Shown: piece by piece, positions 54,965 through 64,000 of the stretch
Position numbering within the stretch: the first letter of the stretch is position 1
Layout of the letters: every line of letters begins with the position of its first letter
From: Aureobasidium sp. EXF-3400
Lineage: Eukaryota; Ascomycota; Dothideomycetes; Dothideales; Saccotheciaceae
Length of the DNA stretch: 64,000 nt
Assembly: GCA_024195585.1 (NCBI GenBank)
Contig: SWBL01000002.1
Coordinates: forward strand, 248,001 to 312,000
Direction: 5' to 3'
Translations under genes and position numbers: made by a program
The notes under the pieces: model-generated
What the model was told of the DNA's origin: nothing
Databases searched by the model: none
The model's input: only the letters and a program-made list of their open reading frames with translations

Positions 54965-56392
54965 AGCGTTACTATCTCCAACCATTCGACATTATAATGC
55001 TGGGTAAAAAAGGAAACCATAGACGAGAGAGCAAACAACACACAAAAAACGCAAAAACGACTTTCAAAAATTCACATCCTGCGCATCGCAAGTGTTCTTT
55101 AAGAGCGATGGAAAGATCTTTGTTGTGGTGTGTGGAACTTGTTCTCTCATACAGCTGCCTCCTATCTTCGCCTACCTAACGCACCTTCCTATCTACCGCA
55201 ACTACCCCCTTTTCTCTTTTCTCTCTCAATGTCTTTTGTTATTTGTACATGTATTCCAACCGCACTTGACTTTAGAGCACCCTGTACAAAAGTCGCTTGC
55301 CATCTTCAACCTCTCTTTCCTTGCCTCTCCAATGTGCAATATGACAGTCCGACCACGGAACAGCCAGATGAGCAACGACGAATTACACAGAAAGGAGCAT
55401 CTGACAACGGCTCAAGACAGACCTTGTAGAGCACCCCGTCATGCCCTTGGAATAAGGTATACTCCACCATGCAACGGAGAACAACCTTGCTTGATTTGTA
55501 GATAAGTTGAATCTGAGGTGACAGCACCTCTACGCTTTCGCCATCGAGATATTCCCATCCTACATTGACGTAGTGGATGCAGCTGCACCTCTCCTTTCAT
55601 TGGATACGGCATTCGGCTGTAGAATGCGCTGGGTGAAGACAAGGCCTAGCGATCCAAACCCATTCTTATGAACTCACTCGCAGAGTTCGGCTGTAGATGG
55701 CATGATACTCAAACTTGAAATATCAAGCATAACCAGCCGCTTTAATCTGCAAGATGAAACCGAGGAGTCGAGAAGGCTTTCAGAAACCATGGGAAGCTTT
55801 CGGGTAAACTTTAGCCGTTCGTAGGACTCAAAGCTCGTATCCTGGACTGCCAGCGACCTTCTCTCGGTCACAGATCCAGCGACGACTTCACAATTCCATC
55901 ATCTCTCCACTATGGCTTGGAAGAATTTATGTTAGTCTGACGGGCAGATCTCTTCCATCTCGGATTCTCCGCATTCTCCACACTTTGGATCTCTCCCCTC
56001 AGCGACATCGCTTACACCTTCTTGTCGATCATACTCGGTGCAGTGTTTCAAATTATCCGAATGTGTACCTTTTCTTCAGCATCGACAAACCCTACCGGGC
56101 CCAGGTGCAGGTGACTAGAATATATTCCATCAATGAGACATACCCTGGTCTTGCTTGGCTGCCTTTGGATGCTAGGGCTTCTGGACTTGATCTAGTAGAG
56201 TTTAGTACGTCTGAGAGATCTCTCGGCACTCATTAACACGAAGGAGCCGAACCAGATGGTGATACAACAGGTAAATGTAATGAAGAAGTATATATGATGC
56301 GAGATGCCGTTGCCTGCAATACTTGAACGTTCTATCCTGCTGATAACCAGAGGACCCTTCTCGTTCGCCAGAAACAACAAAGAATATTCAAT
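54965..56392. other. Intergenic region, no supportable gene
   Basis: This 1.4-kb stretch contains a plus-strand frame at 55092-55505 (137 codons) and several shorter ones, none resembling a known protein. It probably comprises the RIP1 3' UTR and the upstream region of the acetylesterase. Confidence 0.45.
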
Positions 56393-57287
56393 ATGTGGAC
56401 ATCAGTTATCCCCTTGGCTCTTGCTCTTGTAGGTCAGGTTGCTGGTCAGACAGTATACCTGGCTGGAGATTCTACTACGGCACCTGGAGGTGGTGGTAAA
56501 GGCACAGAAGGTAAGACTACCTGATCCTGACAATAGGAATCATCCGAGAAGCAGACTGACATAGAATGTCTAACAGGCTGGGGCCAATACCTACACTACT
56601 CGATGAAGATCCCTGTCGTCAACAAAGCATTTGCTGGTCGTTCCGCCCGCAGCTTCACTCGTGAAGGTCGATTCGACGACATCGGAAAGCTACTCAAGAA
56701 AGGAGATTTTGTGATCATTGAATTTGGCCACAATGATGGCGCCAGTAAACCTGACAACGGACGCTCAGATTGTCCCGGCAGCGGCACTGAGACTTGCAAA
56801 TACACCTACAAGTAAGATCTCTCCGTCTCTGCTTTCTCGTACCTAAAAGAAGCATTACTGACTTCTTCCTTCCAACAGCGGTTCCACAGAAGTTGTCCAC
56901 ACTTTCCCCTACTACCTCGAACAAGCAGCAAAATCCTACGTCGCAAAAGGCGCCCACGTAATCATCTCATCCCAAACCCCCAACAACCCCGACGAAACCG
57001 GTGTATTTGTCTCTGGTCCTGCTCGGTTTGTCGACCTCGCCAAAACAGCAGCAACAAATGCCAAAGTGGATTATGTGGATCACAATGCTTATAGCTATGC
57101 AGCTTACAAGCCTTTGCCTGTGAGCACTGTGGATAGCTATTTCCCGAATGATCATACGCATACGGCACCTAAGGGAGCAGATCTGGTTGCTCAGGCTTTT
57201 GTGAGGGGGTTGGTTTGTGGTGGGAGTTTGTTGAGTAATTATGTTAAGAATGCTACTAGTGCGATTGAAGGGGCTTGCTTGAAGTAG
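56393..57287 (+). CDS. Rhamnogalacturonan acetylesterase
   Basis: Secreted SGNH/GDSL hydrolase (CE12) that deacetylates rhamnogalacturonan I of plant pectin. CDS is join(56393..56510, 56577..56811, 56879..57287), 253 aa. Residues 1-18 are a signal peptide (MWTSVIPLALALVGQVAG), then QTVYLAGDSTTAP with nucleophile Ser27. The GWGQYLHY, AGRSARSFTREGRF, FGHNDG, SSQTPNNP and SYFPNDHTHTAPKGA blocks match the Aspergillus enzyme in order; DHTH supplies the catalytic Asp and His. The final Cys (EGACLK) is conserved. It suggests a plant-associated or plant-litter lifestyle. Confidence 0.95.
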
Positions 57288-57580
57288 GATATTGAACAGA
57301 GATATAAACCTTTCATGACAGTGATCACTTAGATATTGTCTTCGAACATCTGCTCGGAGTGTATCCCATACCATGTCTATTTACAACCTTTATTCATTGA
57401 TGTGTTGTCATGCGGATAGCAGTTGGGAATCCGGGTGATGGACGAGAATGCATAGTTATGCACCGCTTGCACAAATTTCTTATCGATAAGATCCGGCAAT
57501 TTTCCAAACCCCAAATCATCATTGAACTTCTCTCACGAAAACACTTGATCACAATACTTGACTCTACAGAAATCGCAAAC

Positions 57581-58618
57581 ATGGCCATCCGCAAGCGCAA
57601 CGAATTTCTAGACCACGGTCTCAGCGATGAGGAAGAAGATGCAGGTTACAACTCAGAGGAGCAAGAAGAGAGCCGTGGCGCAAGATCCATCAAGCGACGA
57701 AGAGTCGACCAAGACTCTGGCGACGAGTCACAATCAGACTTTGACGACGAGGATGAGGAGGCTCTGGACAAGACAAGCGCTATCACACCAAAGCCCGCGC
57801 CCGCAGCCTCAAAAGGACGCTTCGAGCTAGACGACGAAGACGCAGACGACTTCATCCCCGAAGACGACGAGGACGCCCTCGACGACATGGACGAGGCCGA
57901 CACAAATCCCACCACAAGAGAAAAAACAGTCAAACCCCTCACCCAAAAACAACTCCTCAAATCCCAAAAAGCAGCAAAGAAAACCGGCGTCATCTACATC
58001 TCCCGCATCCCTCCGTTTATGAAACCCGCAACACTCAAACACTACCTCACCCCCTACGGCGAAATCGGCCGCGTGTTCTTGACTCCCGAAGACCCCGTTG
58101 CCCAAAAACAGCGCGTCCGCAACGGCGGCAACAAGAAAAAATCCTTCACAGACGGCTGGGTGGAATTCTCAAACAAAAAAGACGCAAAAGCTGCTGCAGA
58201 GACACTGAATGGCAATATTATCGGCGGCAAGAAGGGAAATTTCTACCATGATGATATGTGGAATATGAAATACTTGACAGGATTCAAGTGGAGTCATTTG
58301 ACCGAGCAGATTGCGAATGAGAATGCAGAAAGAGTGGCGAGGTTGAGGGCGGAGGTTGCCAGGACGAGAAGAGAGAACAAGAGCTTTGTGGAGGATGTGG
58401 AGAGGAGTAAGATGCTGGAGGGTATGCGTGCTAAGAAGGCTGCTCAGGCTGATAGAGCTGGCGCTTCTTCTTCTGGTGCGAGCAAACCTGCTTCTGCTGG
58501 AGTGAGGGAGCTGAAGAGGAATTTCAAGCAGAATGAGGTTAAGAGTAAGAGGATTAGGGATTCGAGCAAGTCGGAGCAGACGGAGGATGTTCAGAGGGTG
58601 TTGAGCAAGATCTTTTAG
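57581..58618 (+). CDS. ESF2: Pre-rRNA processing protein ESF2/ABT1
   Basis: Nucleolar U3 processome factor for 18S rRNA processing. Single exon, 345 aa from the ATG at 57581; the frame stays open upstream to 57410, but the conserved acidic start MAIRKRNEFLDHGLSDEEED supports this one. Residues 1-115 are acidic and disordered. The RRM fold spans about 137-235: TGVIYISRIPPFMKPATLKHYLTPYGEIGRVFL, then DGWVEFSNKKDAKAAAETLNGNIIGGKKGNFYHDDMWNMKYLTGFKWSHLTEQI, which is the ABT1/ESF2 signature. The C-terminal helix is basic (AEVARTRRENKSF...ELKRNFKQNE). Confidence 0.95.
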   Translation: MAIRKRNEFLDHGLSDEEEDAGYNSEEQEESRGARSIKRRRVDQDSGDESQSDFDDEDEEALDKTSAITPKPAPAASKGRFELDDEDADDFIPEDDEDALDDMDEADTNPTTREKTVKPLTQKQLLKSQKAAKKTGVIYISRIPPFMKPATLKHYLTPYGEIGRVFLTPEDPVAQKQRVRNGGNKKKSFTDGWVEFSNKKDAKAAAETLNGNIIGGKKGNFYHDDMWNMKYLTGFKWSHLTEQIANENAERVARLRAEVARTRRENKSFVEDVERSKMLEGMRAKKAAQADRAGASSSGASKPASAGVRELKRNFKQNEVKSKRIRDSSKSEQTEDVQRVLSKIF

Positions 58619-58893
58619 AAAGGAGTAATATTATCATACCAGTTGCATATCAAGTCACAATCGCACAATGCTCTGACTAATTCAGTTGCAACATACAAAA
58701 CAAGAATGATCGATTTGTCAATGTCTGTCGAATTGAAGAAGGAACCACGAAGATCGATCATCATTCATGTGAATAGTATCGCGTATCGCACCTGCCTTCT
58801 GCGGAAACAGAAGATATCCAGACCATAGCAAGAATAAAAAAGATCAAAACACCAGAAACTCAAAAAGCTGCAAACCAAGATCTCACCTCCCCA

Positions 58894-60240
58894 TCAACAA
58901 CAGCAAAACCACTTTGACCACCTCATCCACCAAGCTGTCTTCTTGGGAACTTCTCCTTGTTTTCCTCCACCACACATACATCCTTGACTAGCTTCGTCTG
59001 TAATGTCGGCATGCTCTCCATCCCAGATACGACAACAGATATGGTTGTCCCTGGCGTTTCCTCCTCTCGTATGCTTGCATGCACCATTGCCTGGATTAGA
59101 GTGGACGAAGATGACAGCTGCAGTATGGCGTCGGAGTCGAAGGGTATAGGTATTGGTGCATTGAGTCGATGCATGGTTGTTGGCTTTGGAAGTACCACAG
59201 CAGCAGTGGATATGTAAGCAGATTGTGTCCATTTGTTCTGAATGTGGTTCGTGGGTTTCTGCAGGTGAAGATGACTCTTGGGCGGTAGCCTTTGGAAAAG
59301 CAATATCCACTGCATCATGTGTAGTCGTTGTCCAAGACTCTTCTGCAGTACCAGCTTCAAGACCTTCAGTATCCCAACTGCTTTCCTCGGTCATGGCATC
59401 GTGTTGCTCGTTCTGTCTTCCTTTTCTCAGTTGCAGCGATCTTGGCTCGACATCTCTGTCTCTGCTGTCTGTGTATGAACTCTCAATAGGTACAGGTACA
59501 TGATGGAGAGTCCTAGCAGCACAGCCCGGACAGTGAATTTGATGGTACTCCAAAACCCGATTGCAAACGTTACATTGTAGGTATGATTTGTCGCGGTGGA
59601 GGCGGGCAGGGTTCCAGGCAGTGTTCCAGGGCGCACCAGGATATGTGGGTGTCACAGGACGTGTAGTATCAATTGGACGTGTGATCCCAACAGGGTGTGT
59701 GGTTTCTTGTGCTGCTTCCAGGCTAGGGGGTGTGTCGAACTCAGTATCTGAGATGTGACGTCCACGATGTTGGTCACGGAAGGCAGAGATGGAGAATGGT
59801 GCTGCTCCAGAGGGAACCTCGTGGATGATAGTCGTCTGAGCGCTATCTGAAGATTGTGGGCTTCGGTGAGCGGTATATGTAGGTCGGTTTGTTGACTGCG
59901 CGTCCATATCGGCTGGTGCACTATGTCTGCGGCTGGAGTCAAAAGCTTTGGTAAGTGGCTCCGTGTCATCTGCGCTGCCACTACTGTAACGACCAAAACT
60001 GATTATTCTGAGGAAGCGGCGGCGTATGGATCCTGGTCGATTGAATGAAGGCATGGTTGGGTCTGGTGGTCCAGGAAGGATGGCGGAGAGTTGTAGGGAA
60101 GCGACTGTATCTCCAAAATCACCGATTGTGTTGCTCAACGAGCGGAGGTGACTGTAGATGGTGTTGGCGGACTCATTGGGATAGGGGTCTGCCATGACTG
60201 CAGATTTGAGCTGTGAGAGACTTGAAGTGTTGCAAGCCAA
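58894..60240 (-). CDS. Zinc-ribbon protein with Cys-rich C-terminus, unrecognised
   Basis: Single-exon hypothetical protein of 448 aa. The N-terminal ~60 residues may be helical (SANTIYSHLRSLSNTIGDFGDTVASLQL), followed by a basic RRRFLRIISFGRYSSG patch and a long disordered Ser/Thr/Pro region. The centre has a CNVC...CPGC pair (LQCNVCNRVLEYHQIHCPGCAAR), a likely zinc ribbon. The C-terminal third is Cys/His-rich (HIHCCCG, HICCRIWDG, QGCMCGG) and ends WWMRWSKWFCCC. That tail of aromatic and basic residues followed by three cysteines looks like a palmitoylated membrane anchor. Function is unknown. Confidence 0.65.
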   Translation of the reverse strand: MACNTSSLSQLKSAVMADPYPNESANTIYSHLRSLSNTIGDFGDTVASLQLSAILPGPPDPTMPSFNRPGSIRRRFLRIISFGRYSSGSADDTEPLTKAFDSSRRHSAPADMDAQSTNRPTYTAHRSPQSSDSAQTTIIHEVPSGAAPFSISAFRDQHRGRHISDTEFDTPPSLEAAQETTHPVGITRPIDTTRPVTPTYPGAPWNTAWNPARLHRDKSYLQCNVCNRVLEYHQIHCPGCAARTLHHVPVPIESSYTDSRDRDVEPRSLQLRKGRQNEQHDAMTEESSWDTEGLEAGTAEESWTTTTHDAVDIAFPKATAQESSSPAETHEPHSEQMDTICLHIHCCCGTSKANNHASTQCTNTYTLRLRRHTAAVIFVHSNPGNGACKHTRGGNARDNHICCRIWDGEHADITDEASQGCMCGGGKQGEVPKKTAWWMRWSKWFCCC

Positions 60241-60427
60241 GATTCATGTCAGACACTCTGGTGTCTGCTGTATTTGAGACTGTTCGATCGAAAAGACACT
60301 GCAGAGGGCGGAGCAGTGATGACGGTTCATTTAACTGGAACAAAGGTTAGTAGCAAACAGCAGTCAAGCCAATTTCTCGCGTTGATGGAGATGTCTCGTG
60401 TGGATTAGATACGTGTGTTCATTATGT

Positions 60428-62045
60428 TCATACTGCGATGGCCTTTGACAACGCCTCCATTGAAGAGTTTCGCTCATTGTGCATCACACACAAAGTCATA
60501 CAATCAACCAGATCCTTGGCTATTCTGAAATCAGTATACGAGATCAACAATATTGCAGTGATCTGAAGCTCACCAGTCATTCTCTTCACAGAGTCATCGC
60601 CTTCATCTCTGCCGTTCATCCGAGTGTACATCAAGACAGTTTCGTTGCGCTCTTTGCGACACTTCTCATACAGTCGTAGACGTTCAGGAATCTGCTGCTT
60701 GGATGTCCCTAATGGCAGAAGGACGGCAACCGAGACTGCATCTTCAATAGCCATGGCACCACCCTGTCCCATGTCTTGGCTTGCGTTAGCTTTGCATACT
60801 CATGTATCATGAATTAAAAATGTCTTACAAGGTTGGAAAGGATGCGCAGCATCACCAATGATGGCAGATGAACCTTCACACCACTTAGGCAGAGTCTTCA
60901 TATCGTACATGTCCCAGATCTTGAGACTGTCTCCAGAGTTTTCCATTGCTGCCTGCACTGCAGGACAGAAGTCTTTGAACGCGCGAAGCATTAGGTCTGT
61001 GTTTCCAGAGGTGTTGTATTCTGCCCAAAGTCAATATGATGTCTGAACACTATTCAGGTTCGGTCTTCATACCATCTGTACTGGTATTTTCGGGGTCCTG
61101 GAATTCTGATGATGGAGCAAAAGCACACATGTTCATGATTTTGTCGTCACCACAGGGGTATGCTACCAAGCGACGATCAGGGGCTGACCATTCGACGAAC
61201 GCTCCTGGTGTCTCAATAGAAACACGGTCGGTCCTGGGATCGGCGAGAAGTGTTTCTTTTGACACCAGCCAGCGCATGCAAGATTTCCCAACCGCGTATG
61301 GCTGAACTTCGCCAACAATTCGCTTTCGTGTAAAAGACTAGAATGAAAGTCAGTGATCGGTTTCTCGATAAGAGATCAGGCTCCTGCTCACGTGAAGACC
61401 GTCTGCTCCAAGAAGCAGATCCCCATTGAACATCCGACCATCCTCAAGAGTCACACTAGCATTGTTCAGATCAATATCCACGACTTTGCACGCCAGATGA
61501 AGCGTAACCGGAACACCATCTCTCGACGTTGACGTAGCCTCAGACTTGAGCTTATTGTGAAGATCTACACGGTGCACGAGATACCATTCCTTATATCGTC
61601 AGTATGATCAAATCGCAACATTAGCATACAACTCACAGTCTGCCAATGACTCCTATCCTCTGGACCAAACTCTTTTGTATGCAGTAAATTACCGTTCGCA
61701 TCAAATCGCCGCATCTGTATCAGTCAGCATTGAGATTCTTCATCATGTTCGTAGAGCATACCTGTCTCAACAGTGTCCCTCCAACTTCACTGGGACGAAC
61801 ATCCATCCATTCCAGAAGTGCGGTGGCATTGGGCGCCATGTGCATAGCAGCTCCAGTCTCTGTCGCGAAGCGTGATCTCTCAAGCACCTATACCAAAGTC
61901 AGCAATCACTCTGCGCACAAGAGCGTTCACCACAAACCGTGACTAGATGACCCTGCTTCCTCAAAGCGAGCGCAGCAGTCAATCCAGCAATTCCAGCTCC
62001 AATAATCGTAACCTTCAGAGGTCGTTGTTCCATATCCACAGCCAT
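60428..62045 (-). CDS. FAD-dependent monooxygenase (salicylate-hydroxylase-like), 8 exons
   Basis: Group A flavoprotein monooxygenase, 419 aa. CDS is complement(join(60428..60519, 60574..60774, 60829..61020, 61073..61337, 61392..61589, 61637..61714, 61762..61887, 61938..62045)). The FAD dinucleotide fold is VTIIGAGIAGLTAALALRKQGHLVTVLERS. The DG motif is GADGLHSFTRKRIVGEVQ. The GD motif is AIIGDAAHPFQPYMGQGGAMAIEDA. These motifs match salicylate hydroxylase and related enzymes that oxidise aromatic substrates with NAD(P)H; the substrate here is unknown. Introns are 47-54 nt. The last one (60520-60573) is 54 nt with no in-frame stop, so its retention would add 18 residues; a TACTGAT branch and GTGAGC donor argue that it is spliced. 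Confidence 0.88.
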
Positions 62046-62602
62046 GTTGTGTTGTTTGAATCAGTCGTTCGATGGGTTGTAAGTGGTCAACATCATCGGA
62101 AAGCCTTCCATTATGTAGCAAATTAAATAGAGTCCGAACATGCCACAACGGACTTCGGCTTTGGGGTGCAACCGAAACGCGCGAAGGTGTACAAGTTCAT
62201 GATGATCGACGAGTGGTGGGTCGGCCAGATTTGGGCTTCGGGAAGAAGCCACACCCGCTGTTCCGAAGTGGGGATGAAACCACTCTCTTACTCCGTACAC
62301 CTTACGACAACATATATAATCTTAATCCCATATCGATACCTCGCTGTACTCATGTTTATCACGTCACAGGGAGAGCCTCACAATCAATTCTAACATATAG
62401 ACACAATGGTTGGTCTGTAAGCTACCAGAATTCTGTCTTCGATATGAGCTTTGACCGGTAAGCTTATTCGTTGTGGTACTCTTGTACCAAGTCATATGGT
62501 AGGCACCCAAGAACTCTTGTATCGTAGAGGTAGATGATCATGCGTATGAGTGCTATTGACCGAAGTCGATAGACATCGTGTATTCAGGATGCCAGCCTCA
62601 CA
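62046..62602. other. Intergenic region
   Basis: No gene seen between the monooxygenase start and the stop of the next minus-strand gene. Plus-strand frames here resemble nothing known. Confidence 0.45.
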
Positions 62603-64000
62603 CTACCAAAACTCGCCAGGCCCCATTGGAACAATATATTCACCACAATGGTCTTCCAATTCCGCTTCCTTGAACTTTTCGATGGGTTCACTAACACCCC
62701 TTTCGTCGACAGACCAATTGCCATGATGAACGTGGGCGTAAAAATTCTGCAATACTGCAAGCAGCGAGACGCCGTGTGTTTTGATGAATGGGTTGTCGCC
62801 AATTTGATATAGCTCGTCATGTCTACCATCAATCGAGATACCATTTGCGGTTTGCGCCCAAGTATCCTCGCCTCCGATTGAAAAAGGCAGCAACAGACGT
62901 ACGGCATCTGCAAATGGAACCAAGTCATCCCGCGTCCAGCCTTCGAGATAGAGGCCAGTGGGAACACTTGAATGTTGAGTGTATGGATAAGGGAAGAATT
63001 CAGCTGGCTGGCAGGTATCCTCGCCTATGAAGAGGAGAATGGGCATCTTACTCTGGATATCGGTGTCGGTTTGCGATGCTCTTACGCCTCCAAAGGGCTG
63101 GTTGGTGAATTCTTCTGATGTTGGCAGCCGGATGCCGGGTGCGATGAAGGCGAATCTAGGCCTACGAGCTTGTAGAAATAGCTGCCTTGGGAAGTCTTCA
63201 GTGATACCAGCAGTATCAAGCATCTCCTCATTCGCTAGACCATACTGAATTTTGTCATCTCCCGGAGGGGTTGGCATCTTTTGTTCAATCTCTCCGACAA
63301 AAAGCTCCCAGGTCTGTAGACATTGGTCCAACACTTCTCTGGTGTATGATTGGACGATCCAAGGTCCGAACGTCGCGTCCTTGTTCCTAGTAACTCCAGT
63401 ACTTGGATCTGCCAGCAGCGCATCTGGTCGGTCATACGTCGATATCCACTGTTGTCCTTGACCTTCGACATCCATCAAGTTAAAGTCGCCGGGTGCTTCG
63501 ACTTCATTGTGGATACAGACGACCTTCTCGCATTCGATCATGTCGATGTATACACTCAATACTGTCTCAAGTCTTTGCCATGGAACAGCCACATGCTCAG
63601 GGCTGAAGTCTGTATTCATAAAATTGATGACACATTCGTGGGTTTCTTGATTGTAGCTTCACAAAAATTAGTGATCAATGTCAGTACCCGATATGGGATA
63701 TCATACATCAAGCCTTGAGCATGCGAGCCCAGTCGATCATTTGGTGTATACAGTGTGAAGTACTGGCCCGGAAAGTCTTCAATACCTGCCCCGGGGCAAA
63801 AGAATTCAAGACCTCCACCCCCGTTCAAGCCCTCGAGGAGATAGAAAAATTTGTAGTCTCTCGGCATACATTCGTAAAGTGGCTCTGTGTCGGGTAGATC
63901 AGTGCCGTATGCCCTTTTGAGAAACTCGATCATTGATGGCTGCAGTCGGTCAGCGTAATCTTCCCATCCTTCCTCGTCTGCTTCCCAGCAAGTTGTCAAC
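62603..64000 (-). CDS. Unrecognised protein, 5' end beyond window
   Basis: Partial gene, complement(join(62603..63656, 63707..>64000)), about 449 codons seen with no ATG inside the window on the first exon. The intron is 50 nt (GTATGA...AAG) and restores GLIYNQETHECVINFMNTDF. The protein is soluble-looking, acidic and mixed alpha/beta, with FFYLLEGLNGGGGLEFFCPG, IDMIECEKVVCIHNEVEAPGDFNLM, PRQLFLQARRPRFAFIAPGIRLPTSEEF and a conserved-looking YIVPMGPGEFW C-terminus. I do not recognise the family, and see no signal peptide or TM segment in the visible part. Confidence 0.7.

Overview
The window reads as nuclear DNA of a filamentous ascomycete (Pezizomycotina). Genes carry short introns, mostly 45-66 nt, with GTAAGT/GTGAGT-type donors and CTRAC-like branch sites. 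The gene set is typical of such fungi: mannitol 2-dehydrogenase, a Pth11/rhodopsin-fold membrane protein, a KTR mannosyltransferase, rhamnogalacturonan acetylesterase, and a single-exon VPS15. A Dothideomycete is my best guess; this is inference, not proof. I rebuilt all spliced models by hand from splice sites, and every complete model sums to a multiple of three.

Layout. 0.5-5 kb: a 12-exon amino-acid/choline permease (with an 8-nt microexon) diverges from a rhodopsin-fold membrane protein. 6.2-13.2 kb: UNC-45/She4 myosin chaperone, MCH1-type transporter and mannitol 2-dehydrogenase, all on the minus strand. 14-16.4 kb: a secreted Ser/Thr-rich cell-surface protein. 17.6-26.1 kb, plus strand: a GILT-like protein, deoxyhypusine hydroxylase and the cohesin loader SCC2. 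26.1-35.3 kb: a repeat-rich, gene-poor island with only a bromodomain protein and a small charged protein. 35.3-45.3 kb, minus strand: VPS15, a small disordered protein, GMP synthase and BCP1. 45.7-58.6 kb: epoxide-hydrolase-like protein, PAT1, KTR mannosyltransferase, a POA1-like macrodomain protein, Rieske subunit, rhamnogalacturonan acetylesterase and ESF2. 58.9-64 kb, minus strand: a Cys-tailed zinc-ribbon protein, an FAD monooxygenase and an unrecognised gene cut by the window edge.

Most genes are unrelated housekeeping functions: translation (eIF5A hypusination, ESF2 ribosome biogenesis, BCP1), mRNA decay (PAT1), trafficking/autophagy (VPS15), cohesion (SCC2) and respiration (RIP1). There is no secondary-metabolite cluster.

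The most unusual material is non-coding. A family of roughly 115-125 bp double-inverted-repeat elements is present in at least seven copies plus one eroded copy, six of them clustered in the island. The island also holds two degenerate tandem arrays with units near 270-290 bp, a tandem pair near 155 bp, and a 42-bp minisatellite rich in TFIIIC B-box-like motifs ending in a perfect 14-bp hairpin. I found no CRISPR, rRNA, intact tRNA or intact transposon.
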